A DNA stretch of 64,000 nucleotides from Streptococcus oralis ATCC 35037 (GCF_900637025.1 NZ_LR134336.1:388001-452000), one strand, 5' to 3'; numbered from the stretch's first letter, positions 1 through 8,354 are shown. The notes: generated by a model from the sequence alone, not told the origin. Numbers and translations: made by a program.

Positions 1-35
1 CTTGCCTTGGTCCAGGCTCTAATGATTCGTTTCAT
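1..35 (-). CDS. N-terminus of a transporter-like protein (partial, runs off window)
   Basis: On the minus strand an ATG at 35 is preceded by a good ribosome binding site (AAGGAGA, complement of positions 41-49) and opens with MKRIIRAWTKA before the window ends. Only 11 residues are visible. The basic, Trp-containing start resembles serine/threonine:sodium symporters (SstT type) of streptococci, and from memory such a gene lies next to corA in pneumococcus, but 11 residues cannot prove a family. It is divergent from the MscS-like gene, so 36-184 is a shared promoter region. Confidence 0.45.
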   Translation of the reverse strand, partial: MKRIIRAWTKA

Positions 36-157
36 AGCAGTCTCCTTCAAATGTATTGTTTATAATTATAGTATAAATATGCTATAGAGGCAAGTGATAT
101 TTTGAAAACAGGGCCGATAATTGAATAATTATGAAAGAAAAGAGAAGGGCGATTTTA

Positions 158-166
158 TGGTATAAT
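158..166 (+). promoter_or_regulatory. Extended -10 promoter of the MscS-like gene
   Basis: TGGTATAAT (TGn plus TATAAT) lies 19 bases upstream of the ATG at 185, with AAAAGGAG between. Its position inside the longer open frame argues against an ATG start at 131. Confidence 0.6.
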
Positions 167-184
167 AGGGAAAAGGAGTTTTAT

Positions 185-745
185 ATGCAAGATTTTTTTC
201 AACGCTATTTTGATAAACTTGATTTAACAACCATGTTAGAGAATCTCTTGACCAAGGTGATTTCTCTTTTGATTTTGTTTTTGCTATTTTATATAGCTAA
301 AAAGATGCTTCATGCGACTGTACGAAAGATTGTCAAGCCCTCACTTAAATTTTCCAATCGAGATGCTGGCAGACAAAAGACCATTTCTCGTTTGCTGGAG
401 AATGTCTTTAACTACATTCTTTATTTCTTCTTGCTCTATTGCATCCTGTCTATTTTAGGTTTGCCAGTTTCCAGCCTCCTTGCTGGTGCGGGGATTGCTG
501 GGGTGGCCATTGGTATGGGGGCGCAAGGCTTTCTATCCGATGTCATTAATGGCTTCTTCATCCTTTTTGAACGCCAGCTTGATGTGGGTGATGAAGTGGT
601 TCTCACAAATGGACCGATTACCGTTTCTGGAAAGGTCGTTAGCGTAGGGATCCGTACAACGCAACTGCGAGGTGACGATCAAGCCCTTCACTTTGTTCCC
701 AATCGCAATATCACCGTCGTCAGCAATCTATCTCGTACTGAATAG
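185..745 (+). CDS. Short MscS-family mechanosensitive channel protein
   Basis: A 186-residue integral membrane protein of the small-conductance mechanosensitive channel family, which opens under membrane tension to release solutes after osmotic downshock. Hydrophobic segments lie near residues 20-40 and 72-95, followed by the Gly/Ala-rich pore helix (LAGAGIAGVAIGMGAQGF, about 98-118) and the start of the beta domain (GDEVVL, HFVPN). The usual C-terminal alpha/beta cage domain is missing: the protein stops soon after the beta domain, while canonical MscS has about 280 residues. The ATG at 185 is chosen because AAAAGGAG precedes it and a promoter overlaps the upstream frame. It may be a natural minimal MscS. 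The family call is firm, channel activity is inferred. Confidence 0.8.
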   Translation: MQDFFQRYFDKLDLTTMLENLLTKVISLLILFLLFYIAKKMLHATVRKIVKPSLKFSNRDAGRQKTISRLLENVFNYILYFFLLYCILSILGLPVSSLLAGAGIAGVAIGMGAQGFLSDVINGFFILFERQLDVGDEVVLTNGPITVSGKVVSVGIRTTQLRGDDQALHFVPNRNITVVSNLSRTE

Positions 746-767
746 GCCGGCTATTTTAGCAGATTTG

Positions 768-776
768 TGGTACAAT
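768..776 (+). promoter_or_regulatory. Extended -10 promoter upstream of corA
   Basis: TGGTACAAT lies 27 bases before the corA start, immediately downstream of the MscS-like gene. It suggests separate transcription of corA and the genes behind it. Confidence 0.5.
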
Positions 777-802
777 AGAAGGAGTTTGGTAAAGGAGAGA
801 GT

Positions 803-1711
803 ATGCTATTTGTAGAGAAAAAATTAGGTCACGATTGTACGTGGATAGACCTTGATGTGGACAAAATTAAAAACATGGAAGACCTTTCGGATGTCTATGG
901 ATTGGACAAGGAAACTATCGAGTATGCTCTGGATAGAAATGAGCGTGCCCACATGGACTATCACCGTGAAACGGGAACGGTCACCTTCATTTATAATGTT
1001 CTTGACTTGGAAAAAGACAAAGAATATTATGAAGCGATTCCGATGACCTTTATCGTTGAAAAACAACGGCTAATCACAATTAGCAATCATAAGAATAGTT
1101 ATGTGATTAAACGTATGGCAACCTACCTTGAAAGCCATGAAATTGTTTCAATCTACAAATTTCTTTTTGCCAGTTTAGAGATTATTAGCAATGCTTATTA
1201 TCCGGTTATTGAAGAAATGGATAAAAGTAAGGATGAAATCAGTGCACTTCTTCGTCAAAAAACAACTAAAAAAAATCTTTTTGCCCTCTCTGACTTGGAA
1301 ACTGGTATGGTTTACCTGACAGCTGCTGCCAAACAAAATCGTCTCCTCTTGGAACACATCCAAGGGCATGCTCTTTATCGCAATTTTAATGAGGTAGAAA
1401 GAGAGCAGTTTGATGATGCCATGATTGAAGCGCATCAGTTGGTTTCGATGACAGACTTGATTTCTCAAGTTTTGCAACAACTCTCAGCCTCTTACAACAA
1501 CATCCTGAATAATAATCTAAATGATAATTTGACAACTTTGACCATTATCTCAGTCTTGCTAGCTATCCTTGCGGTTATTACAGGATTCTTCGGAATGAAT
1601 GTTCCCTTACCGTTTACAGATGAACCAAATGCTTGGATTTATATTTTGATAGCTAGTCTCATTTTATGGGTAGTCTTAGCCCAATATTTAAAGAATATTG
1701 CTAGAAATTAA
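803..1711 (+). CDS. corA: CorA-family magnesium/divalent cation transporter
   Basis: A 302-residue CorA-type channel protein. It has a long, charged cytoplasmic N-terminal domain (residues 1-240) and two C-terminal membrane helices (about 243-263 and 275-296). The family signature GMN sits directly after the first helix (residues 264-266, in FFGMNVP). CorA proteins form pentamers that import Mg2+ (some members export or carry Co2+ or Zn2+). GGAGAG precedes the ATG at 803. It is followed 17 bases later by the HAD phosphatase gene and may share its transcript. Family assignment is certain; the exact ion is not shown by the sequence. Confidence 0.92.
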   Translation: MLFVEKKLGHDCTWIDLDVDKIKNMEDLSDVYGLDKETIEYALDRNERAHMDYHRETGTVTFIYNVLDLEKDKEYYEAIPMTFIVEKQRLITISNHKNSYVIKRMATYLESHEIVSIYKFLFASLEIISNAYYPVIEEMDKSKDEISALLRQKTTKKNLFALSDLETGMVYLTAAAKQNRLLLEHIQGHALYRNFNEVEREQFDDAMIEAHQLVSMTDLISQVLQQLSASYNNILNNNLNDNLTTLTIISVLLAILAVITGFFGMNVPLPFTDEPNAWIYILIASLILWVVLAQYLKNIARN

Positions 1712-1728
1712 AAAGAAAAGGAGCCAGA

Positions 1729-2256
1729 ATGGCGATTGAAAATTATATGCCAGATTTTGCTGTGGAAGCAGTTTATGATCTGACAGTCCCAAGCCTGCAA
1801 GCGCAGGGAATCAAGGCTGTTTTGGTCGATTTGGACAATACCCTCATTGCTTGGAACAACCCTGATGGGACGCTAGAGATGAAACAGTGGCTACATGACC
1901 TTCGGGATGCAGGTATTCGCATCATCGTGGTCTCAAATAATACTAAAAAACGGGTCCAACGCGCAGTTGAGAAATTTGGAATTGATTACGTTTATTGGGC
2001 CTTGAAACCCTTCACATTTGGGATTGATCGTGCCATGAAGGAATTTCACTATGAGAAAAATGAAGTGGTCATGGTTGGTGACCAGCTCATGACTGATATA
2101 CGCGCAGCGCATCGTGCGGGTATTCGCTCGATCTTAGTCAAGCCCTTGGTCCAACACGACTCCATCAAAACGCAGATTAACCGAGCTCGCGAGCGCCGTG
2201 TCATGCGCAAAATCACTGAAAAGTACGGACCGATTACATATAAAAAAGGAATTTAA
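1729..2256 (+). CDS. yqeG: YqeG family HAD-superfamily phosphatase
   Basis: A 175-residue HAD phosphatase of the YqeG (TIGR01668) type. Motif I is DLDNTL with Asp34 and Asp36 as nucleophile and acid/base; motif II is the VSNN segment; motif IV is GDQLMTDI, which binds Mg2+. The physiological substrate is not settled for this family. It starts a tight cluster: yqeH begins 3 bases after its stop, and yhbY, nadD, yqeK and rsfS follow, an order kept across Firmicutes and linked to ribosome assembly and NAD synthesis. AAAGGAG lies just upstream of the ATG. Confidence 0.93.
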   Translation: MAIENYMPDFAVEAVYDLTVPSLQAQGIKAVLVDLDNTLIAWNNPDGTLEMKQWLHDLRDAGIRIIVVSNNTKKRVQRAVEKFGIDYVYWALKPFTFGIDRAMKEFHYEKNEVVMVGDQLMTDIRAAHRAGIRSILVKPLVQHDSIKTQINRARERRVMRKITEKYGPITYKKGI

Positions 2257-2258
2257 TT

Positions 2259-3365
2259 ATGGAAGAAATTCTCTGTATTGGTTGTGGAGCAACCATTCAG
2301 ACGACAGACAAGACTGGTCTTGGATTTACCCCCCAGTCGGCACTTGAAAAAGGTTTGGAGACTGGCGAAGTCTATTGCCAACGTTGTTTCCGTCTCCGTC
2401 ACTACAATGAAATCACGGATGTCCAGTTGACAGACGATGATTTCCTCAAGCTCTTGCACGAGGTGGGAGACAGTGATGCCTTGGTGGTCAATGTCATTGA
2501 TATCTTTGACTTTAATGGTTCTGTCATCCCAGGCTTGCCACGCTTTGTATCGGGCAATGATGTCCTCTTGGTCGGAAATAAAAAAGATATCCTACCCAAG
2601 TCTGTTAAATCGAGCAAGATTAGCCAGTGGCTTATGGAACGTGCTCACGAAGAAGGACTTCGTCCAGTAGATGTCGTTCTGACTTCAGCCCAAAACAAAC
2701 ATGCCATTAAGGAAGTCATTGATAAAATCGAGCATTACCGTAAGGGACGCGATGTCTATGTCGTTGGGGTAACCAACGTTGGAAAATCAACTCTCATCAA
2801 TGCCATTATCCAAGAAATAACGGGTGACCAGAATGTCATCACGACTTCGCGCTTCCCAGGGACAACCTTGGACAAGATTGAGATTCCGCTTGATGATGGT
2901 TCTTATATCTACGATACACCGGGAATCATCCACCGTCACCAAATGGCCCACTACTTGACGGCTAAAAATCTCAAGTATGTCAGTCCTAAAAAGGAAATCA
3001 AGCCCAAAACCTATCAGCTTAACCCTGAACAAACTCTGTTTTTAGGTGGTCTTGGACGCTTTGACTTCATATCAGGAGAAAAGCAAGGATTCACAGCTTT
3101 CTTTGACAATGAACTCAAACTCCACCGTACCAAGCTAGAAGGCGCTAGTGCTTTTTACGACAAGCACCTAGGAACACTTCTGACACCACCAAATAGCAAA
3201 GAGAAAGAAGATTTTCCAAAACTAGTCCAGCATGTATTTACCATCAAGGACAAGACAGACCTAGTCATCTCAGGACTCGGCTGGATCCGCGTAACAGGCA
3301 CCGCCAAAGTCGCCGTCTGGGCACCAGAAGGCGTCGCCGTCGTCACACGCAAAGCAATCATTTAA
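2259..3365 (+). CDS. yqeH: Ribosome biogenesis GTPase YqeH (circularly permuted)
   Basis: A 368-residue GTPase needed for 30S subunit assembly. The N-terminus carries a zinc finger (CIGCG at residues 5-9 and CQRC about 30 residues later). The GTPase motifs are in permuted order: G4 (NKKD, about residue 107), then SAQ (G5), then the P-loop GVTNVGKST (about 170-178), then DTPG (G3, about 219). A C-terminal RNA-binding region follows. This G4-G5-G1-G3 order is the mark of the YqeH/YlqF/RsgA group. The spacing of 3 bases from yqeG implies one transcript. Confidence 0.96.
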   Translation: MEEILCIGCGATIQTTDKTGLGFTPQSALEKGLETGEVYCQRCFRLRHYNEITDVQLTDDDFLKLLHEVGDSDALVVNVIDIFDFNGSVIPGLPRFVSGNDVLLVGNKKDILPKSVKSSKISQWLMERAHEEGLRPVDVVLTSAQNKHAIKEVIDKIEHYRKGRDVYVVGVTNVGKSTLINAIIQEITGDQNVITTSRFPGTTLDKIEIPLDDGSYIYDTPGIIHRHQMAHYLTAKNLKYVSPKKEIKPKTYQLNPEQTLFLGGLGRFDFISGEKQGFTAFFDNELKLHRTKLEGASAFYDKHLGTLLTPPNSKEKEDFPKLVQHVFTIKDKTDLVISGLGWIRVTGTAKVAVWAPEGVAVVTRKAII

Positions 3366-3395
3366 ACACAGAAAGGAAAGAGTTGTCTGGATTAG

Positions 3396-3554
3396 GGCGA
3401 GCTCTGCGAGCCCATAACGAATACTTTTCGCCGTGGTGTCAGTTGGTACAAGGAGTTGTACCAACTGCGGAAAATTTGAGACCTTAGGCTCAAATTTTAG
3501 TCATGAAAGTCCGAAGGACTTTGCTGACGTCCGTCACCACTTCAGAAAAGTATT
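3396..3554 (+). repeat. Structured repeat, family A, copy 1
   Basis: An intergenic element with four nested or serial hairpins. GGGC/GCCC is at 3396-3414. An outer 10-bp stem AATACTTTTC (3420-3429) pairs with GAAAAGTATT (3545-3554), extended by GTGGTG/CACCAC. Three perfect hairpins lie inside: an 11-bp stem at 3440-3467, a 10-bp stem AAAATTTGAG/CTCAAATTTT at 3471-3498, and AAAGTCC-gaa-GGACTTT at 3506-3522. The same arrangement recurs at about 37274-37494 and 41174-41333 with different bases in the arms. It lies between yqeH and yhbY, inside the operon. It encodes no protein that I can see. Confidence 0.75.
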
Positions 3555-3578
3555 AAAAGAAACTCTTTTAAAGAAATT

Positions 3579-3890
3579 ATGTCATTAACATCAAAACAAC
3601 GTGCCTTCCTCAACAGCCAGGCACACACCCTCAAACCCATCATCCAAATCGGGAAAAATGGACTCAACGACCAAATCAAAACCAGCGTCCGTCAAGCTCT
3701 TGACGCCCGTGAATTGATTAAAGTTACGCTCTTGCAAAACACAGATGAAAACATCCACGAAGTAGCTGAAATCTTGGAAGAAGAAATCGGTGTGGATACT
3801 GTCCAAAAAATCGGACGCATCTTGATCTTGTTTAAACAATCCAGCAAGAAAGAAAATCGCAAGATTTCTAAAAAAGTCAAAGAAATCTAA
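3579..3890 (+). CDS. yhbY: YhbY-type CRM-domain RNA-binding protein
   Basis: A 103-residue single CRM-domain protein that binds pre-50S ribosomal subunits. The diagnostic N-terminal pattern LTSKQRAFLNSQAH is followed by QIGKNG (the GxxG-like RNA-binding loop) and LIKVTLLQN. The C-terminus is lysine-rich. It is separated from yqeH by the family A repeat (213 bases), whereas elsewhere in the cluster genes almost touch, so the repeat looks like a later insertion. No strong Shine-Dalgarno is seen directly before the ATG (the upstream bases are AAAGAAATT). Confidence 0.93.
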   Translation: MSLTSKQRAFLNSQAHTLKPIIQIGKNGLNDQIKTSVRQALDARELIKVTLLQNTDENIHEVAEILEEEIGVDTVQKIGRILILFKQSSKKENRKISKKVKEI

Positions 3891-3940
3891 AAGCTACTCC
3901 AAACAACTGTTTATACAGAGAATTAAAGGAAGACGAGCCT

Positions 3941-4570
3941 ATGGCAATCGAATTATTGACTCCCTTTACCAAGGTAGAGTTGGAGCCAGAAATCAAGGAG
4001 AAAAAACGCAAACAAGTCGGGATTCTAGGGGGAAATTTTAACCCTGTTCACAATGCCCATCTTGTTGTGGCGGACCAAGTACGACAACAGTTGGGGCTGG
4101 ACCAGGTCCTGCTTATGCCCGAATACCAACCACCTCATGTAGATAAAAAGGAAACCATCCCCGAGCACTACCGTCTCAAGATGCTTGAATTGGCGATTGA
4201 GGGGATTGAAGGTCTGGACATTGAAACCATTGAGTTAGAGCGTAAGGGCATTTCCTACACCTACGACACCATGAAGATTTTGACCGAGCAACATCCAGAC
4301 ACGGATTATTACTTCATTATCGGGGCTGATATGGTGGACTATCTGCCTAAATGGTATCGAATTGATGAGCTAGTCGACATGGTTCAGTTTGTAGGGGTTC
4401 AGCGTCCGCGCTACAAGGCAGGGACTTCCTATCCAGTTATCTGGGTGGATGTGCCTCTCATGGACATCTCGTCCAGCATGGTGCGTGACTTCATTGCCCA
4501 AGGTCGGAAACCCAACTTTCTCCTACCTCAGCCAGTGCTAGACTACATCGAGAAGGAGGGGCTCTACTGA
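3941..4570 (+). CDS. nadD: Nicotinate-nucleotide adenylyltransferase
   Basis: A 209-residue nucleotidyltransferase that joins NaMN and ATP to nicotinate adenine dinucleotide in NAD synthesis. The signature [11 protein letters not shown] (residues 29-39) is the GxFxPxHxxH ATP-binding motif, and ISSSMVRD near the C-terminus is the family's ISSTxIR motif. About 25 charged residues precede the catalytic domain. Its TGA overlaps the ATG of yqeK by one base (ATGATGG context at 4568-4572), a sign of coupled translation. Confidence 0.95.
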   Translation: MAIELLTPFTKVELEPEIKEKKRKQVGILGGNFNPVHNAHLVVADQVRQQLGLDQVLLMPEYQPPHVDKKETIPEHYRLKMLELAIEGIEGLDIETIELERKGISYTYDTMKILTEQHPDTDYYFIIGADMVDYLPKWYRIDELVDMVQFVGVQRPRYKAGTSYPVIWVDVPLMDISSSMVRDFIAQGRKPNFLLPQPVLDYIEKEGLY

Positions 4571-5163
4571 TGGCCTATCAAGACTATATCAACTGCTCCC
4601 GTGAGGCTTTGTTGGAAAGAATGGCAGAGCTTCTGCCTGAAAAACGTTTGACCCATTGTCTGGGTGTAGAGCGTGCAGCCATAGAACTAGCTGAGAGATT
4701 TGGATTCGATGCCGAGAAAGCAGGACTAGCAGGTCTTCTCCATGACTATGCTAAAAAGCTGTCAGATCAGGAATTTCTAGACTTGATTGACCGTTACCAA
4801 TTAGACCCTGACCTCAAAAACTGGGGTAATAATGTCTGGCATGGTATGGTTGGCATCTACAAGATTCAGGAGGACTTGGATTTGCATGATTCTGAAATCC
4901 TGAGAGCTATTGAAATCCATACAGTCGGTGCTGGTCAGATGAGCGACCTGGATAAAGTTGTCTACGTCGCAGACTATATCGAGCACAATCGTGCCTTTCC
5001 TGGAGTGGACGAGGCACGTGAGATTGCTGAGCTATCGCTCAATAAGGCAGTGGCCTACGAAACGGCACGAACTGTGGAGCATCTAGCTCATCAGGGATTC
5101 CCCATCTATCCCCAAACCCTTGAAACCTATAACGCCTTTGTGCACTATTTGAAAGAGGACTAA
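4570..5163 (+). CDS. yqeK: YqeK HD-domain hydrolase (Ap4A hydrolase type)
   Basis: A 197-residue HD-superfamily metal-dependent phosphohydrolase. The HD ligands are visible as RLTHCLGVE (first His), LLHDYAKK (His-Asp pair), WHG, and IHTVG with VVYVADYIE (last Asp). YqeK proteins of Firmicutes hydrolyse diadenosine tetraphosphate symmetrically to two ADP. It overlaps nadD by one base and rsfS starts directly after its stop, so it is firmly inside the operon. Confidence 0.93.
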   Translation: MAYQDYINCSREALLERMAELLPEKRLTHCLGVERAAIELAERFGFDAEKAGLAGLLHDYAKKLSDQEFLDLIDRYQLDPDLKNWGNNVWHGMVGIYKIQEDLDLHDSEILRAIEIHTVGAGQMSDLDKVVYVADYIEHNRAFPGVDEAREIAELSLNKAVAYETARTVEHLAHQGFPIYPQTLETYNAFVHYLKED

Positions 5164-5517
<354 letters not shown>

Positions 5518-5522
5518 TAGAT

Positions 5523-5553
5523 GAACTCAGTTGCAGTCAACTGGGTTTCTTTG
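5523..5553 (+). terminator. Rho-independent terminator after rsfS
   Basis: AACTCAGTT / AACTGGGTT form a stem around gcagtc, followed by TTTCTTTGC. One G-T wobble in the stem and a short T-tract make it moderate. Confidence 0.65.
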
Positions 5554-5589
5554 CTTATTTTAGAAAAATGGATAGAAAGGTAAAGGGCG

Positions 5590-5825
5590 TCGTGTTTTGT
5601 TCATCTCGAAACTGAACACGAGCTAAAGGCTGCGAGAAAAAGAGTAACTTCCTTTGTATCTGATGATACAGCAGAAAGTTTCCTATTTTCTCCTTGCTTT
5701 TAACGCTCTTTGTATCTTAGAAAGGATTTGAACCCGTCCTGTAATCGTCGGAAAATAGATAGCCTTCCTTGGAGCTCGGCTCCATCGTCAAGCTCCTAAT
5801 TTTCATTCCGATTACGGGCGGACTT
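5590..5825 (+). repeat. Structured repeat, family B, two tandem units
   Basis: Two stem-loop units of about 60 bases lie side by side, 5632-5696 and 5741-5816. Each is a purine arm (GAGAAAA or GGAAAAT), then CTTCCTT, a small perfect hairpin (TGTATC-tgat-GATACA; GGAGC-tcg-GCTCC), then TCCTA and TTTTC closing the arm. The second unit is also closed by GTAATCG/CGATTAC. The same unit, with other bases in the hairpin, occurs twice at 41371-41561 upstream of pnp. Flanking words TGAACACG and TTAACG..GTATCTT are also shared. It ends about 6 bases before the methyltransferase start. Confidence 0.7.
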
Positions 5826-5831
5826 GGTATC

Positions 5832-6578
5832 ATGAATATGGCGACTTATGAAACCTTTGCGGCTGTTTACGATGCTGTGATGGATGATAGTTTATATGAT
5901 AAATGGACGGATTTTTCGCTGCGTCATTTGCCTAAGACCAAGGAGAGAAAGAAACTCTTAGAATTGGCTTGTGGAACAGGTATCCAGTCTGTGCGTTTTT
6001 CTCAAGCAGGCTTTGATGTAACTGGACTTGATTTGAGCGCGGATATGCTGAAGATTGCGGAGAAAAGAGCTACTTCAGCCAAGCAAAAGATTGATTTTAT
6101 AGAGGGCAATATGCTGGATTTGTCCAAGGCAGGTCAATATGATTTTGTCACGTGTTACTCTGACTCTATCTGCTACATGCAGGATGAGGTCGAGGTAGGA
6201 GACGTCTTTAAAGAAGTATATAATGCGCTTAACGAAGACGGAGTTTTCATCTTTGATGTGCATTCGACCTACCAGACAGACGAAGTATTCCCTGGCTATT
6301 CCTACCATGAAAATGCGGAAGATTTTGCCATGCTTTGGGACACCTATGAGGACGAAGCTCCTCACTCCATCGTGCATGAGTTGACTTTCTTTATCAAGGA
6401 GGCTGACGGTTCCTTTAGTCGTCACGATGAAGTGCATGAGGAGCGGACCTATGAAGTTTTGACCTATGATATTTTGCTGGAGCAGGCTGGTTTCAAGTCT
6501 TTCAAACTCTATGCGGACTTTGAGGACAAGGAGCCAACAGAAACCAGCACCCGTTGGTTTTTTGTCGCGCAGAAGTAG
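5832..6578 (+). CDS. Class I SAM-dependent methyltransferase, substrate unknown
   Basis: A 248-residue Rossmann-fold methyltransferase. SAM motif I is LLELACGTGIQSV, followed by VTGLDLSADML (motif II acidic residue) and FVTCYSDSICY. Proteins of this kind stand between rsfS and tmcAL in streptococci, but the substrate is not known. The start is either ATG 5832 (MNMATYETF) or ATG 5838; the longer frame from 5769 runs through repeat sequence and is rejected. Neither ATG has a clear Shine-Dalgarno: the family B repeat ends directly upstream and may have replaced it. Confidence 0.85.
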   Translation: MNMATYETFAAVYDAVMDDSLYDKWTDFSLRHLPKTKERKKLLELACGTGIQSVRFSQAGFDVTGLDLSADMLKIAEKRATSAKQKIDFIEGNMLDLSKAGQYDFVTCYSDSICYMQDEVEVGDVFKEVYNALNEDGVFIFDVHSTYQTDEVFPGYSYHENAEDFAMLWDTYEDEAPHSIVHELTFFIKEADGSFSRHDEVHEERTYEVLTYDILLEQAGFKSFKLYADFEDKEPTETSTRWFFVAQK

Positions 6579-6587
6579 GAGAACATC

Positions 6588-7685
6588 ATGACCATCACAG
6601 GTATTATCGCAGAGTTCAATCCTTTTCATAATGGGCACAAATACTTGCTTGAGCAGGCGGAGGGACTGAAAATCGTTGCCATGTCTGGGAATTTCATGCA
6701 GCGTGGAGAACCTGCTATCGTAGACAAGTGGACACGGGCTCAGATGGCGCTGGAAAATGGAGCAGATCTGGTAGTGGAATTGCCCTTTTTAGTCAGTGTT
6801 CAGGCGGCAGATTTCTTTGGCCAAGGAGCTGTGGATATCTTGGCTCGCTTGGGCATTGATACCCTCGCTTTCGGGACGGAGGAAGTTCTGGATTATCAGA
6901 AAATTGCTGACCTATACACGGAGCAAGGCACTGAGATGGAGAAATTTGTGGAAAATCTGCCTGATTCCCTTTCCTATCCTCAGAAAACCCAAGCCATGTG
7001 GAAGGAATTTGCAGGTCTTGATTTTTCAGGCAATACACCCAATCATGTTCTAGCTTTGGCCTATGCCAAGGGGGTTGCGGGACGTAGAATCAAACTCCAT
7101 CCGATTCAGCGTCAGGGGGCTGGTTATCATTCTGTGGACAAGGAAGTGGACTTTGCCTCGGCAACAGCTCTCCGTCAGCATCAATCAGACCAAGATTTCT
7201 TAGAACGCTTTATGCCTTCTGTTGCCCTCTTTGAAAATGCTAATAAGGTGAGTTGGGATGACTATTTTCCCTTGCTCCGCTATCAAATTTTGTCAAATCC
7301 AGCCCTAACGACCATCTATCAGGTCAATCAAGAAATGGCAGTGCGTATCAAGGATGCCATCAAGATGGCCCAGTCTGTTGAAGAATTGGTTGAGGCGGTT
7401 GCGACAAAGCGTTATACCAAGGCGCGTGTCAGACGCCTCTTGACCTATATTTTGGTGCAGGCCAGAGAAAGCGACTTGCCAGAAGCCATCCATGTCCTTG
7501 GCTTTACTGAAAAAGGCAGACAACACCTCAAGTCTCTGAAAGGGCAGATCCATCTAGTCAGCCGAATTGGCAAAGAACCTTGGGATGTTATGACTCAAAA
7601 GGCAGACCAGATTTACCAACTAGGACACCCAAGTATAGCAGAACAGAATTTTGGCAGAGTGCCGATTAGAATAGAATCAAACTAA
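6588..7685 (+). CDS. tmcAL: tRNA(Met) cytidine acetate ligase TmcAL (YlbM)
   Basis: A 365-residue nucleotidyltransferase-fold enzyme. In Bacillus subtilis TmcAL activates acetate with ATP and makes N4-acetylcytidine at the wobble base of elongator tRNA-Met. The motif [13 protein letters not shown] (residues 9-21) is the HxGH-like ATP site; [16 protein letters not shown] follows. Its stop lies in the first copy of the direct repeat that flanks yefM-yoeB. AGGAGAACATC ATG gives a good ribosome site 9 bases after the methyltransferase stop. Confidence 0.92.
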   Translation: MTITGIIAEFNPFHNGHKYLLEQAEGLKIVAMSGNFMQRGEPAIVDKWTRAQMALENGADLVVELPFLVSVQAADFFGQGAVDILARLGIDTLAFGTEEVLDYQKIADLYTEQGTEMEKFVENLPDSLSYPQKTQAMWKEFAGLDFSGNTPNHVLALAYAKGVAGRRIKLHPIQRQGAGYHSVDKEVDFASATALRQHQSDQDFLERFMPSVALFENANKVSWDDYFPLLRYQILSNPALTTIYQVNQEMAVRIKDAIKMAQSVEELVEAVATKRYTKARVRRLLTYILVQARESDLPEAIHVLGFTEKGRQHLKSLKGQIHLVSRIGKEPWDVMTQKADQIYQLGHPSIAEQNFGRVPIRIESN

Positions 7686-7709
7686 GTCTACTGAAAGGTA
7701 GGCTTTTTT
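7681..7709 (+). terminator. Terminator after tmcAL; left copy of a direct repeat
   Basis: AGTCTAC-tgaaag-GTAGGCT then TTTTTT: a 7-bp stem (one wobble) with a T-tract. The same 29 bases, with one change (C to T), recur at 8326-8354 after yoeB, and the stop codons of tmcAL and yoeB fall at the same place in the two copies. Confidence 0.75.
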
Positions 7710-7758
7710 AGAAGATTTTCGAATAAATAGATAGAAAAGAAAAATCTTGTACAGGTTC

Positions 7759-7787
7759 CTGACAATTTCTTTCTTTTTGTGTATAAT
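7759..7787 (+). promoter_or_regulatory. Promoter of yefM-yoeB
   Basis: CTGACA (7759-7764), 17-base spacer, TATAAT (7782-7787). The start codon of yefM is 30 bases downstream. Toxin-antitoxin complexes of this family repress their own promoter; I did not define the operator. Confidence 0.7.
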
Positions 7788-7817
7788 AGTGGAAAAGAGG
7801 TAAAATGAGGTATGGTT

Positions 7818-8072
7818 ATGGAAGTGGTCCTTTACTCAACATTCAGAAATCATTTAAAAGACTACATGAAGAAGGTAAACGATGAATTTGAGCCTTTAAC
7901 GGTGGTCAATAAAAATCCAGATGAGGATATTGTAGTCCTTTCAAAGAGCGAGTGGGATAGTATTCAGGAAACCCTGAGAATCGCTCAAAATAAGGAACTT
8001 TCTGACAAGGTCTTGCGAGGAATGGCTCAAGTCCGAGCAGGAAGTACTCAGGTCCATGTGATTGAGGAGTGA
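7818..8072 (+). CDS. yefM: YefM antitoxin (Phd/YefM family)
   Basis: An 84-residue antitoxin that binds and neutralises the YoeB RNase and represses the operon. The N-terminal Phd/YefM fold shows as LYSTFRNHLKDYMKKV, then PLTVVNKN and DIVVLSKSEWDSIQET; the acidic C-terminal tail is the toxin-binding part. ATG 7818 is preferred over ATG 7812 because GAGGT lies 7 bases before it and almost touches the earlier codon. yoeB starts 3 bases after its stop. It closely matches the pneumococcal YefM sequence as I remember it. Confidence 0.92.
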   Translation: MEVVLYSTFRNHLKDYMKKVNDEFEPLTVVNKNPDEDIVVLSKSEWDSIQETLRIAQNKELSDKVLRGMAQVRAGSTQVHVIEE

Positions 8073-8075
8073 GAA

Positions 8076-8330
8076 ATGCTGCTCAAGTTTACAGAAGATG
8101 CCTGGGCGGATTATTGCTATTGGCAAAACCAAGATAAGAAAACATTAAAAAGAATCAATAAATTAATCAAGGATATTCAACGCGATCCTTTTGTAGGAAT
8201 GGGGAAACCAGAACCGCTCAAGTATGATTATCAAGGAGCTTGGTCGCGGCGCATTGATGCAGAAAATCGCTTGATTTATATGATAGATGGAGATAGCGTG
8301 GCTTTCTTGTCCTTCAAAGATCATTACTAA
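8076..8330 (+). CDS. yoeB: YoeB toxin, ribosome-dependent mRNA endonuclease
   Basis: An 84-residue RelE-fold toxin that cleaves mRNA in the ribosomal A site. The catalytic residues of E. coli YoeB have equivalents at exactly the same numbers: Glu46 (GKPEPLKY), Arg65 (ENRLIY) and His83-Tyr84 at the extreme C-terminus (FKDHY). All appear intact, so the toxin is probably active. GAGTGAGAA precedes its ATG and it is coupled to yefM. Its stop lies in the right copy of the flanking direct repeat. Confidence 0.93.
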   Translation: MLLKFTEDAWADYCYWQNQDKKTLKRINKLIKDIQRDPFVGMGKPEPLKYDYQGAWSRRIDAENRLIYMIDGDSVAFLSFKDHY

Positions 8331-8354
8331 GTCTACTGAAAGGTAGGTTTTTTT
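8326..8354 (+). terminator. Terminator after yoeB; right copy of the direct repeat
   Basis: A copy of 7681-7709 with one base changed, so the stem is slightly weaker (AGTCTAC/GTAGGTT) but has a TTTTTTT tract. The distance between copies is 645 bases, exactly containing the toxin-antitoxin module. Confidence 0.75.

Noticed and set aside
131..184. Upstream extension of the MscS-like frame from ATG 131
   Set aside because: A promoter (TGGTATAAT, 158-166) lies inside it and a good ribosome site precedes ATG 185.
6075..6638. 187-codon minus-strand frame opposite the methyltransferase
   Set aside because: It lies antisense to a gene with clear motifs, has no ribosome site and no recognisable protein.
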